Positions 51,529-59,444 are shown, counted from the stretch's first letter. The stretch is DNA of 64,000 nt from a virus (IMGVR_UViG_3300025536_000010:1-64000); one strand, 5' to 3'. Numbers and translations are program-made. The notes: generated from the sequence alone by a model not told the origin.

Positions 51529-52026
51529 ATGTGGACCATTTTGAAAAATATCACGGACTGGACGCAGTACCAGGGGACCGCTGCTCGGCAGCTGCATCTG
51601 GTCGGCGTGCAGATCGAGTGGGGCAAAGGTCCGAAAGAGTTCCCCTGCCTGGTCACCACTTATTGCCCCGACCCGGCCCCTGGTAAGCAGCCGACTCTCA
51701 TCTCCGCGTACGTCTATCAGTCGGACGCAGAGGCCCTGCTCAAGGCCGCTGGCGTGACCACGGCACCGCCCAGCACAGAGCGTGCAGCACTCCCGCCCGG
51801 CGTCGTCGACGCCAAGCAGGCTCAGTTCAACCGCTGGGTGTCGGCCCACCTGCTGGCGCTGGTGCAGCAGCTGGTCGACCGTAAAGAAGTGTTCAGCCGC
51901 AAGGACTATGAAGAGAGCCTGGATGAGGGGCTCGACGCCGTGCGGCACTGGGGTAACGCGGCGGCGCGCAAGATCCTCTCCGAAGACCAACGTACTCTGC
52001 TGGATCGGCTCGAACCGCCTGGGTAA
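51529..52026 (+). CDS. Hypothetical protein
   Basis: The 165-residue product has a beta-rich first half and a helical second half. No family recognised. It starts 3 bases after the LuxR-type gene. Confidence 0.55.
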   Translation: MWTILKNITDWTQYQGTAARQLHLVGVQIEWGKGPKEFPCLVTTYCPDPAPGKQPTLISAYVYQSDAEALLKAAGVTTAPPSTERAALPPGVVDAKQAQFNRWVSAHLLALVQQLVDRKEVFSRKDYEESLDEGLDAVRHWGNAAARKILSEDQRTLLDRLEPPG

Positions 52027-52050
52027 AATACCTTCAACACAGAGCCCGTC

Positions 52051-52068
52051 CTAAAAGCCGGTTTTTGG
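52051..52068. repeat. Dispersed near-palindrome, copy 6
   Basis: CTAAAAGCCGGTTTTTGG, the most symmetrical copy, overlaps the GGAGG region before the next gene. Confidence 0.7.
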
Positions 52069-52110
52069 AGGCTGAGCGCAATGCGGGACGGTTTCTGGAG
52101 GAGGTTACTC

Positions 52111-53985
52111 ATGCCCTGGCAATCGGAAGCGGACTTCGTCAAAACTGCTGGGCAGTCTGGCCACGCCGGGCTGCCCAACAAACACATCCACGTCGACACG
52201 GCCAAACAGCCCTCCGTCTCCGAACAGACGGAGGGTCAGCTGTACTCCGACATCGTCGCCAAGTTAATCGACGTCGAGCCGCGCATGTGCTGCCCTAACT
52301 GCGGCGCACGCGCACACGACATCAAAGACGGTGGCCAGGTTTACACCCGCGACATCTTGGAGTCGGGCGGGAAAACACACAAGGGCGACATCCCCAAGTG
52401 TCCGATCCCCGGCCTGGACATCCCGACGATGGCATACACGGTTAGTCCGTGCGGCTGCCGCGTAAGCGTGGAATGGGCCGGGGCGTTCGCGGCCGAACTC
52501 CAGAGCCGCCTGGGTGGCAGTAAACCGGCCCCCATCATCGGCGTCACGCCCAAACAGCGTGAGTTCAAACTGAACAAGCTGGAGGCGGACCTGGCGAGGC
52601 TCTACGCTCTCCAAGACAAAGCAACCGGCGCGCAGAAAGAGGCCGTCGACTACTGGATCGTGGTCGTCGCTGACCAGATCCAGCGGCTCTGTCCCGGCAA
52701 ACACAACCAGCAACCGTTGCCGAAGAAACTGGAGCCCGAAGTGATCCAGTGGGCCGTCAAAAACGCGCACAGTCAGCCGACCGCGCAGGTCACGACGACG
52801 CCCTACTACCCGTTGTTGGCAAGCCAGGGCGGTGCGCTACCGGCGGGTACGCCGCTTTACCAGAGCGCGAGCGGAGCCATGAGCACCGTACCTGTTTACA
52901 GCGGACAAAAACCAGCCGGACACTACGCAGTGCCCGGCCACCCGAACCCTACGGAGCAAACCGACGAGCATCCGAACTGGTCGGCTTGGGGTTACCCGCC
53001 AGGCTACAAGATGCCCAAGAACCTTGGGGTCGCCGCGCGCGTGGCGCAGGACAAGCTGGCAAACACCACGGCGAATCAGGCGGACGCACTGGCCCTGGCG
53101 ATACAGATGACGCAAGCTGGCATAATGAGTGCCACCAGCGTCGGCAAACTGGTCGGCGTCGACCTCGGCAAGGAGAAAACACAGTTCGTGAAGGGTAACG
53201 TCGGCAAAGTCCACAGCGTCAACGTCTACGTTATCCACGGTGAGTACGTCGTGCGGATCGAGACGGAGGCGTTCGAGCCCGTCGAGCGCAAGTTTGGCTC
53301 CCTGGCTGCGTGCATTGCCTACGCCAAACAGCTGAACGACAACCGACACACCAATCCTATCCTGGGTGCGGTGGCTGAGTTGCTATCGCGGCGTTTGAGC
53401 GAGATCCAAAACGCCCAGAAGGCGGCCAACCTGACGAACACGTCGGGTGTACCGCCGTTCAAGACGACCAAATTCACGCCGTCGCCGAACAAGGTCGTCC
53501 TGCACGGAGCCAACGCCGAAGAAACGTCGGTCTATGCGAAAGCAGCGTCGTCGCTGGACGAGATGCTCGGTGCGCTGGGCGTCCCGACCATCGTGCCGGG
53601 ACAGCCGGCGGCGACTCAATACACACCGGCCGACGTCAAGAAGATCCTGAGCTACTTCACCACGCACCAGGGCACCATCTACGGCGTCGTTAGTCAGTAC
53701 CTGCTACCGGCCGGCAGCGCTACGCCGACACTCACGTTGCTGGAGACGGTCGACGAGATCGCTAACAACTTGCGGCAGCACACCGAGAAAGGTATGTCCC
53801 TATCGGCGCTGTCCAAGCAGTTCCTTACGGCCTGGCGGCAGGCAATCGAGATCGGGAAGAAACTCCTCCCCGACGTCCAGGAGGTTGATGCGCCCGCGCC
53901 TACCACAACGCCGGCCCCGCAGCGGGTCGACGTCCGCGGGAAGCGGAAGCGGCGGACTATCCGCCAGATCGAGGATAACGAATGA
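52111..53985 (+). CDS. Large hypothetical protein with Cys clusters
   Basis: The 624-residue protein opens PWQSEADFVKTAGQ, has CCPNCGA and CPIPG/CGCR Cys groups in the first 150 residues (zinc-ribbon-like), a Pro/Tyr/Gln-rich middle, and a helical C-terminus ending in basic residues. ATG 52111 has GGAGGAGG 7 bases upstream; ATG 52081 is an alternative. The stop overlaps the pyrD-like gene (ATGA). Confidence 0.6.
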   Translation: MPWQSEADFVKTAGQSGHAGLPNKHIHVDTAKQPSVSEQTEGQLYSDIVAKLIDVEPRMCCPNCGARAHDIKDGGQVYTRDILESGGKTHKGDIPKCPIPGLDIPTMAYTVSPCGCRVSVEWAGAFAAELQSRLGGSKPAPIIGVTPKQREFKLNKLEADLARLYALQDKATGAQKEAVDYWIVVVADQIQRLCPGKHNQQPLPKKLEPEVIQWAVKNAHSQPTAQVTTTPYYPLLASQGGALPAGTPLYQSASGAMSTVPVYSGQKPAGHYAVPGHPNPTEQTDEHPNWSAWGYPPGYKMPKNLGVAARVAQDKLANTTANQADALALAIQMTQAGIMSATSVGKLVGVDLGKEKTQFVKGNVGKVHSVNVYVIHGEYVVRIETEAFEPVERKFGSLAACIAYAKQLNDNRHTNPILGAVAELLSRRLSEIQNAQKAANLTNTSGVPPFKTTKFTPSPNKVVLHGANAEETSVYAKAASSLDEMLGALGVPTIVPGQPAATQYTPADVKKILSYFTTHQGTIYGVVSQYLLPAGSATPTLTLLETVDEIANNLRQHTEKGMSLSALSKQFLTAWRQAIEIGKKLLPDVQEVDAPAPTTTPAPQRVDVRGKRKRRTIRQIEDNE

Positions 53986-54854
53986 TCGAGAAACTCATTA
54001 TCGGAGCCCCGTTCGGGAACTATCTGCACTTCGCCTACACCACGCCGACCCTGGGCACTTACACCAGTTACTACCGGGGCGGCTTCTGGAAGCGCGTGTG
54101 GCGCGTGCTGACGACGGTGCGCTACTATCCAGGCATCCAAGCCTGGAAAAACAAACTGGGCCTGCCTAACCCCAGCATCCGGCGGCTGACCGAACTGTGT
54201 GGGCCGCCGGCGCACAGCCATATCAGGGCGACCACGCCGCCCAAGCTGATCGTCAAGGACAAGATCGTTTCGGTCACCGGACACAACGACGTACAGTGGG
54301 AGACAGTGATCGTCACGGCGGCTGACGCCAAACCAGCCATGATTGAGATGAACGTGGGCTGCCCCAACTGCCCAGGCGACGACGCTACGCAGGATTATCC
54401 CAAGGTGTTCGCCTGGGCGTCGGAATACTGTTTTCGCAAACAGGTGCCGCTCTGTCTCAAACTGCCGCCGGTCAGCTTCATGCGGATCGTCCGGCAGGCC
54501 GTCGACGGCGGCATTTGCCGCTTCCACTGCTGCAACACGTTACCCACGCCTGGCGGTGGGATGTCGGGCAAGCCGCTCAAGCCCCTGGCCCTCCAGGCGA
54601 GCGAGTATGTACGGAACTACTGCTACGCCCGCAGCTACGCCCTGGACATGCTGATTGGCGGCGGCGGGGTCACACACGCCCAGGACGCGCAGGACTTCCT
54701 CGGCGTGGGCTGTACCAACGTGGCCGTGGCCTCCGTTTTGTTCAACCCGCTCAACTGGCCGCGGGTCCGCCGGATCGCTCACGACCTCTACCTGCGAGAC
54801 GCCCCGCCGCCGCAACCGGCACCGGCGGTCAAGGACGTCGAGCAGCTGCTTTGA
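53982..54854 (+). CDS. pyrD: Dihydroorotate dehydrogenase-like protein
   Basis: The 290-residue product has KLGLPNPS (FMN-site pattern of DHODH, GLxNPG), MNVGCPNCPG, LKLPP with the FMN Lys, NTLPTPGGGMSGKPLKPLAL (the GGxSGxxLKP loop) and LIGGGGV followed by VGCTNVAVAS. This fits class 1 DHODH. It should oxidise dihydroorotate to orotate, step 4; the catalytic base and electron acceptor are not clear from sequence. It completes the PyrC-D-E-F set in this window. Confidence 0.8.
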   Translation: MIEKLIIGAPFGNYLHFAYTTPTLGTYTSYYRGGFWKRVWRVLTTVRYYPGIQAWKNKLGLPNPSIRRLTELCGPPAHSHIRATTPPKLIVKDKIVSVTGHNDVQWETVIVTAADAKPAMIEMNVGCPNCPGDDATQDYPKVFAWASEYCFRKQVPLCLKLPPVSFMRIVRQAVDGGICRFHCCNTLPTPGGGMSGKPLKPLALQASEYVRNYCYARSYALDMLIGGGGVTHAQDAQDFLGVGCTNVAVASVLFNPLNWPRVRRIAHDLYLRDAPPPQPAPAVKDVEQLL

Positions 54855-54884
54855 CTTTGTGAATCTTTCAGGAAACACTCGACG

Positions 54885-55005
54885 GCGGCTAGGCAAAGCC
54901 GCGTTGCGGTGCTACAGTGTTAGTAGACCACCGCGCATCCTCCGGGGATGGAGGAGCACCGTCGAGGCCGGGCTGCACCAGGACGCAGCCCGGCTTCGTT
55001 CTTTT
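54885..55005 (+). ncRNA. Candidate small structured RNA ending in a terminator
   Basis: Four stems in a row: GCGGCT/AGCCGC (54885-54902), GCGGTG/CACCGC with inner CTAC/GTAG (54906-54934), TCCTCC/GGAGGA (54938-54955) and the perfect 10-bp terminator stem GCCGGGCTGC (54967-54976 with 54985-54994) followed by TTCGTTCTTTT. The last stem is at least a terminator for the pyrD transcript; the row of stems suggests a stable small RNA. Confidence 0.55.
54967..55005 (+). terminator. Terminator after pyrD-like gene
   Basis: Perfect 10-bp stem with 8-base loop and a T-rich tail; the strongest element of the structured stretch above. Confidence 0.8.
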
Positions 55006-55014
55006 GAGGGGGCC

Positions 55015-55284
55015 ATGCCGCCACTACGAAAACGGAAGTCGAAGATCACAGCCCCGGCAGTGGTCTACTTCACCCAGGCCAAGAACGAGGCGGGCAAGAA
55101 ACAGCTATGCTGCTTCGCTGAGTGCGTCTACGGCGGCACCCGCGTCGGCCCCATCTGGTCCCACACCTCTGCTTCTGTGCGCCGTGCCCTGGCCACGCTC
55201 ACACAGCGCTGCGACTGCGGGCGCAAGTTTCACAAGCACCGTTTCACAGAAGGTCGGCGCGTATTGCGCGACGACGGTTCGTGA
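55015..55284 (+). CDS. Small Cys/Arg-rich hypothetical protein
   Basis: The 89-residue product is basic with CCFAEC and CDCG, a likely zinc-binding nucleic-acid protein. Family unknown. GAGGGGGCC lies upstream. Confidence 0.55.
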   Translation: MPPLRKRKSKITAPAVVYFTQAKNEAGKKQLCCFAECVYGGTRVGPIWSHTSASVRRALATLTQRCDCGRKFHKHRFTEGRRVLRDDGS

Positions 55285-55574
55285 TCCGTATAGACCCCCA
55301 GTTCGTAGCCCAGGTACAATGCCGCTGTTGACTAACCGGGGCCTGCCGCTGGCGTCGGCCGGTAACGGACAGCAGCTGTTGGTCGCAAGATGTGACTGGC
55401 AGCTGGGAACGGCCCCGTGGCGAAAAGCCGGGGGCCAGGAGGAAATACCAGGCGGCACGCCACCTAGCCGCCCGGTGCCCAAACCCGCAACGGGAGAGGA
55501 TCGGTGCCCCGGCACAATGGGGAAGCTGGGGAGGCCGCGGTTAGTCGACCCTTTCAACCACCACGGAGGGTGTC
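55285..55574 (+). other. Gene-poor GC-rich stretch with hairpins
   Basis: No good gene is seen in this 290-base stretch. It contains GGCCCC/GGGGCC with an inner GGC/GCC around a GAAAA loop (about 55411-55436), GGCGGC/GCCGCC, CCCG/CGGG and GTGCC/GGCAC hairpins, and a lone TACAAT at 55315. A non-coding RNA or a leader for the gene at 55575 is possible. Confidence 0.4.
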
Positions 55575-55898
55575 ATGCCTGCAATCCTCATCGACCGCTT
55601 CATTCGGCACCTGGGCTACGTCCCGAAATCTGAGATGGACGACGCCCTGGTCGGCCGAGACAAGATCGAGCGAGAACTGCGCCACAGCAAGCGCGACCTC
55701 CAAAACCAACTGTACCTGCGGGACCGACTGGAAAAAGAGGTCGGGTTCTTGCGCGAACTCGAACTGGCCAGGGTGCGCAACAACACGGCGACCCAGCAGG
55801 CCGTGGCGCGCTTGGACGCGGCGACGGACAAACTCGAAGAACTGATGGAGAATACCTGGCCGGCGGCGAACCTCGCCGCGCTTCCCGAACTCGGGTGA
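55575..55898 (+). CDS. Coiled-coil hypothetical protein
   Basis: The 107-residue product is almost wholly coiled-coil. The ribosome site lies in a CACC/GGTG hairpin with hexaloop ACGGAG (55559-55572). Confidence 0.55.
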   Translation: MPAILIDRFIRHLGYVPKSEMDDALVGRDKIERELRHSKRDLQNQLYLRDRLEKEVGFLRELELARVRNNTATQQAVARLDAATDKLEELMENTWPAANLAALPELG

Positions 55899-55944
55899 TC
55901 GCCCGCGTCGAACGAACAACCATCGACGGCTCACGGAGGAGCGC

Positions 55945-56397
55945 ATGACGACCAAGAAAGGGGAGTCCCCTGAAAATCTGCTCATGATTGTCGGGCAACT
56001 GCTGGAGGCCACCAAAGCAGCATCGGACGGCTTGAAAAGTCTTAGCCTTGAAGTGCGCAACAACGCCAGCGCTATCATCAGCGCCGCAAAGACTTTGGAG
56101 TTTGTCGAAAAGACGATCAGCGAACTGAACGCCGTGGTGCGGGCTAACGCGGATTCGTTGGTGTCCCAAACGGCCGAGAACGCTGCGGCTATCGAGGACT
56201 TGCAGACGGGTAAAGCGGAACTCGACAAGGCGGTTGACGAGCTACAACAGATGGTCGACACCTTGGGCGTCGACCGCGTAAAAGCGGACCACTCCCGCGA
56301 CCTCGTCTGGAAGATCATCTACGGCGCCGCCTGGGCCATCACCACCGGCATTGCCGTCTACGCCGCCCTGGGACAGTGGGCGGCCATCAAGCCGTGA
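55945..56397 (+). CDS. Coiled-coil protein with C-terminal membrane segment
   Basis: The 150-residue product has about 110 residues of coiled-coil, then a membrane helix (VWKIIYGAAWAITTGIAVYAA). It resembles phage inner-membrane or lysis accessory proteins in layout. The ribosome site lies in GCTC/GAGC with hexaloop ACGGAG. Confidence 0.6.
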   Translation: MTTKKGESPENLLMIVGQLLEATKAASDGLKSLSLEVRNNASAIISAAKTLEFVEKTISELNAVVRANADSLVSQTAENAAAIEDLQTGKAELDKAVDELQQMVDTLGVDRVKADHSRDLVWKIIYGAAWAITTGIAVYAALGQWAAIKP

Positions 56398-56404
56398 GGT
56401 AATC

Positions 56405-56959
56405 ATGTCGATCCTGGCCACACACGATGGCCCTCCCCCGTGGGCGAGGGCCATGTTCACCTTGGGGCAAGAGAAAGCCGCGGCAGTCGCGGACCCGCCC
56501 CAGGTGTCTTACGACCTTGCCGGCCAGTTGTTCCTGGCGGCCAACGGTTGGCTGCTCCTGTCCGTGCCGAACGCTTTCGTTCACGGCCTCTATGCTACCA
56601 TCGACGAGCGCGGCGTAGAGTTACCGCCAGGCAAAGACGGCGGGCCGATGAACGCGCACATCAGTGTGATGAAACCGAAAGAGATTGAGCTACTCGGCGG
56701 GGCCGACAAGATCAGCGAGCGCGGCAAGCAGTTCCACTATACGATCAGCCGCCTGTACACAGTCGAGCCGTCAGGCTGGCCGGAGATGAGCAAAGTCTGG
56801 TTTGTGCGCGTTCACTCGCCAGAGTTGCAGGAGTTGCGGAGGAGTTACGGGTTGTCGTCCCTACCCAACGACGGGAAGCATGACTTCCATATTAGCGTCG
56901 CCGTCAGAAGGAGGGGCGTCTTGGGTAGGAACGACAACCGTAAAGGCGAGGCAGCTTAG
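56405..56959 (+). CDS. 2H phosphoesterase-like protein
   Basis: The 184-residue protein has NAHISVMKPKE and DFHISVAVRRRG, two HxS motifs in the spacing of LigT/2H phosphodiesterases, which cut 2',3'-cyclic phosphates or 2'-5' oligonucleotides. In some phages and viruses such proteins destroy host defence signals. Substrate unknown. The stop is convergent with csrA. Confidence 0.65.
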   Translation: MSILATHDGPPPWARAMFTLGQEKAAAVADPPQVSYDLAGQLFLAANGWLLLSVPNAFVHGLYATIDERGVELPPGKDGGPMNAHISVMKPKEIELLGGADKISERGKQFHYTISRLYTVEPSGWPEMSKVWFVRVHSPELQELRRSYGLSSLPNDGKHDFHISVAVRRRGVLGRNDNRKGEAA

Positions 56960-57159
56960 GTTAGTTGTGCAGCAGGGGTGGTTGGCGCGGTTGGTTGGTT
57001 CGCCTGGAGCTTCGCCAGGACTTCCTCCCGGTGAACGGGCACCTTCCGGGGGGCTTCGATGCCGAGGCGGACTTTGCCGCCGTCGATGTCGACAACCGTG
57101 AGGGTGATGTCGTCTCCGATGACGATCTTTTCACCTAACTTGCGAGAGAGTACCAACAT
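56956..57159 (-). CDS. csrA: Carbon storage regulator CsrA
   Basis: The 67-residue product is a full CsrA: MLVLSRKLGEKIVIGDDITL, the GGKVRLGIEAP strand, and the RNA-binding PRKVPVHREEV. A Thr/Ala/Pro tail of about 14 residues follows. CsrA dimers bind GGA in hairpin loops and block or help ribosome binding. It is the only minus-strand gene here and has its own AAAGGAG and promoter. It ends convergent with the 2H gene. Confidence 0.95.
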   Translation of the reverse strand: MLVLSRKLGEKIVIGDDITLTVVDIDGGKVRLGIEAPRKVPVHREEVLAKLQANQPTAPTTPAAQLT

Positions 57160-57216
57160 GTTAGACTCCTTTCACGTCGAAGTGAGCCCTCCAATGACCA
57201 GCAACGCATAAGGGTA

Positions 57217-57245
57217 AGGATACCCTCTTTTGGGGGACAAAGCAA
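57217..57245 (-). promoter_or_regulatory. Candidate csrA promoter
   Basis: On the minus strand TTGCTT (57240-57245), 17-bp spacer with TTTGTCCCCCA, and TATCCT (57217-57222). On the + strand the same place has GGGTA-AGGA-TACCC then TTTT, a small terminator-like hairpin. Confidence 0.5.
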
Positions 57246-57259
57246 GGAGATTTAGAAAC

Positions 57260-58453
57260 ATGCTAGACTTCGCTGTCCCCACCCTGACCCGCTACGACAC
57301 CATCGTCGCAGCGCTAGCCGGGCTTGAGAAGCTGGCGCTCACCGCCTCACAGCTTACCCGCGAAGCCGCCAAAGTCGACCCCAATCCGACTGACGCCCAG
57401 AAGGAGAGCGGCAACTACCGCAAAGGCCACGTCGCCTGGAAGGGTCTGAACATCACTATCGAGACGGCGGCTGGTCAGGTCCGCCGCGGGGTGGGCAAGG
57501 ATGGCAAGCCGTGGCAGACCAAGATGAGGGACCACTATGGCTATGTTAAAGGTACTGTCTCCGACGCAGACGGAGATCATGTCGACGTGTTCATTAGTTG
57601 CGACCAGCAGCCCGATACCAGGGGGCCGCAGCGAGCCCAACCGGGGTGGGGATGGCTTCGCTCGGAACTCGTCCACGTTATCAACCAGGTCGACCCCGAT
57701 ACCGGCAAGTTCGACGAGCACAAGGTTGTGCTGGGCTGCCTGGATGAAGAGTCTGCGCGCCAATCTTACCTGCGCAACTATGAACCGGGGTGGCAAGGAC
57801 TTGGGTCGGTCACTGCCCTCACCCTGCCGCAGTTCAAATGGTGGCTCGACCGCGCCGACACGTCTAAGGAAATCAAAGAAGGGTTTTTTGCAGCACCGGC
57901 GAATCGTAAGAAATCAGCGACCGACCTGATCCAAAAAACGGCTTTTGACGCCACTGCCACACACATCCTGGTCGTCAAGCGCGCCGAGGACCGCGAAACG
58001 CCTTTCACCGTCGCTGTTGATCTGGACGGCACCCTGGCCGAAAAAGAGGAACCGTTCGACCCAACCTCTATCGGTACGCCGCGCCAGAAAGCCATTGACT
58101 ACGTTCGTCTCTTCCGCGAAGCGGGGGCACGGATTATCATCTTCACGGTTCGCGGCGACAAAGAGTTGGTGGAGGCGTGGCTGGAGGAACACGACGTTCC
58201 CTACGATTACGTCAACGAGAACCCGGACCAGCCCGAAGACGCTTCGGGTAAGGTCATCGCCGACGCTTACTGGGACGACAAGGCGTTCAACGCCGAAGAC
58301 CCGGATGAGTTCGGACCCACGATCCTGCGGAAGGTCATGGGAGGCAAGGACGAGGCGCACGCTGCGCCTGCGCTCCACATCACAGTGGTCAAGAACACGA
58401 CGTTCGTGTTCTCGGCCCCGGAGTTACTGGATGCCATGAAGGAGGCCGCATGA
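57260..58453 (+). CDS. Phage pyrophosphatase-like domain fused to a HAD hydrolase
   Basis: The 397-residue protein has an N-terminal domain with GYVKGTVSDADGDHVDVFI, HVINQVDPDTGKFDEHKVVLGC and SYLRNYEPGWQGLG, the pattern of the phage InPase-type domain, and a C-terminal HAD core with D254-x-D256-GT (VAVDLDGT), IIFTVRG and a late ADAYWDDKA. A nucleotide or small phosphate substrate is likely. ATG 57260 has AAGGAGA upstream. An intragenic palindrome lies at 57931-57948. Confidence 0.75.
   Translation: MLDFAVPTLTRYDTIVAALAGLEKLALTASQLTREAAKVDPNPTDAQKESGNYRKGHVAWKGLNITIETAAGQVRRGVGKDGKPWQTKMRDHYGYVKGTVSDADGDHVDVFISCDQQPDTRGPQRAQPGWGWLRSELVHVINQVDPDTGKFDEHKVVLGCLDEESARQSYLRNYEPGWQGLGSVTALTLPQFKWWLDRADTSKEIKEGFFAAPANRKKSATDLIQKTAFDATATHILVVKRAEDRETPFTVAVDLDGTLAEKEEPFDPTSIGTPRQKAIDYVRLFREAGARIIIFTVRGDKELVEAWLEEHDVPYDYVNENPDQPEDASGKVIADAYWDDKAFNAEDPDEFGPTILRKVMGGKDEAHAAPALHITVVKNTTFVFSAPELLDAMKEAA
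57931..57948. repeat. Dispersed near-palindrome, intragenic copy
   Basis: CCAAAAAACGGCTTTTGA lies at the linker between the two domains of the fusion gene. Confidence 0.5.
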
Positions 58454-58878
58454 GCGACAAAAACGAACTGGTGCCGGCCGTGGTCGAGGAGGGCGGTGGT
58501 CGGCTGGTCAAGTTCCTCGACAAGCTCAACGAGAAAGATCTTACGGCGCTGCGGGAGACGATCCAGGCGACGGAGAACAAACTCAAGGGCATGCGGATGT
58601 TGGAGAAGGTCGTGGCGGCCACGCTCGGCAAGGGCGAGATCAAGGAGAAAAAGTACAAGCCCAAAGCCAAGGAGCCGGTCGACCTCGAAATCACGCTCAA
58701 GGAGAAACGGAAAATCGTCGTGCAGTTTCTAGCGTCGGGCGCCAAGAACGGCCGCGACATCATTACCGAGTGCCGCGTCCAACCAGCCCAGCTGGCGACG
58801 ATTATGAACTGCGACTATTTCCGGCATGACGGCAACATGTACCACATTACAACGGCGGCTCGGAGAGAGTTTCTCTAA
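58450..58878 (+). CDS. Hypothetical protein with winged-helix-like C-terminus
   Basis: The 142-residue product has a helical, Lys-rich first half and an end (KNGRDIITECRVQPAQLATIM...YFRHDGNMYHITTAARREF) that looks like a winged helix. It may bind DNA. It overlaps the HAD gene. Confidence 0.55.
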   Translation: MSDKNELVPAVVEEGGGRLVKFLDKLNEKDLTALRETIQATENKLKGMRMLEKVVAATLGKGEIKEKKYKPKAKEPVDLEITLKEKRKIVVQFLASGAKNGRDIITECRVQPAQLATIMNCDYFRHDGNMYHITTAARREFL

Positions 58879-58898
58879 CGGGCAAGGACGTGGCAAGG

Positions 58899-59363
58899 AT
58901 GGCACTGGAAGTTCATACGATCCAGGAGCCTCTGTGGATCAGAGCCCTGGTTGAGGAGGTCGTCAAGGAGGCGATGTGGCCGTTGGGCTTCATTGGGCCG
59001 CTCGGTTTTCGTTACTGGGAGCCCGAGGCCCCAACCAATACGTTCGCGGGTTGGCAGGTGGTGGTCTACCCCACCCTGAACGAGGCGGCTGGTCCTCACA
59101 AGCACGACGGCAACAAGTTCGTGAGTGGGTTTCGCCTGAACGTGGGCCACATCGTCACGGCGATGGGTGGCTCGGTGGAGAGTATAGTTTGGAACTCTCC
59201 AGTAGGTTATAATGGAGACTTGGATGGCCCGGAGATCAGCGTGCAGGGACACTTTTGCGGAAAGCACGTCTGGCTTCGTGTCTTCCACTTACCGCCGCCA
59301 GATGAGCCGGTGGCGTGCTACGTTGACCTGCAAACAGGTCGCGCGTGGGCGCACTCGGCTTAA
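58899..59363 (+). CDS. Hypothetical protein
   Basis: The 154-residue product is beta-rich with several Trp (WQVVVYPTLNEAAGPHKHDG). No family recognised. GTG 58890 is an alternative start. Confidence 0.55.
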   Translation: MALEVHTIQEPLWIRALVEEVVKEAMWPLGFIGPLGFRYWEPEAPTNTFAGWQVVVYPTLNEAAGPHKHDGNKFVSGFRLNVGHIVTAMGGSVESIVWNSPVGYNGDLDGPEISVQGHFCGKHVWLRVFHLPPPDEPVACYVDLQTGRAWAHSA

Positions 59364-59383
59364 TGATGCTGGTGGTCCTGTAA

Positions 59384-59408
59384 CCGCGGGGCATGGTCGC
59401 ATCCGCGG
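59384..59408. promoter_or_regulatory. Palindromic hairpin before nrdJ
   Basis: CCGCGG at 59384-59389 and again at 59403-59408 form a stem with a 13-base loop, in the 80-base space before the reductase gene. There is no cobalamin riboswitch signature. Confidence 0.35.
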
Positions 59409-59444
59409 CGTTAGACGGTGTTCTACATCCCAATGGAGGTTGCC

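Noticed and set aside
54917-55633. A 238-codon + strand frame across the hairpin stretch
   Set aside because: It runs through a terminator and over a better gene at 55015 and has a random-looking, Pro/Arg-rich product.
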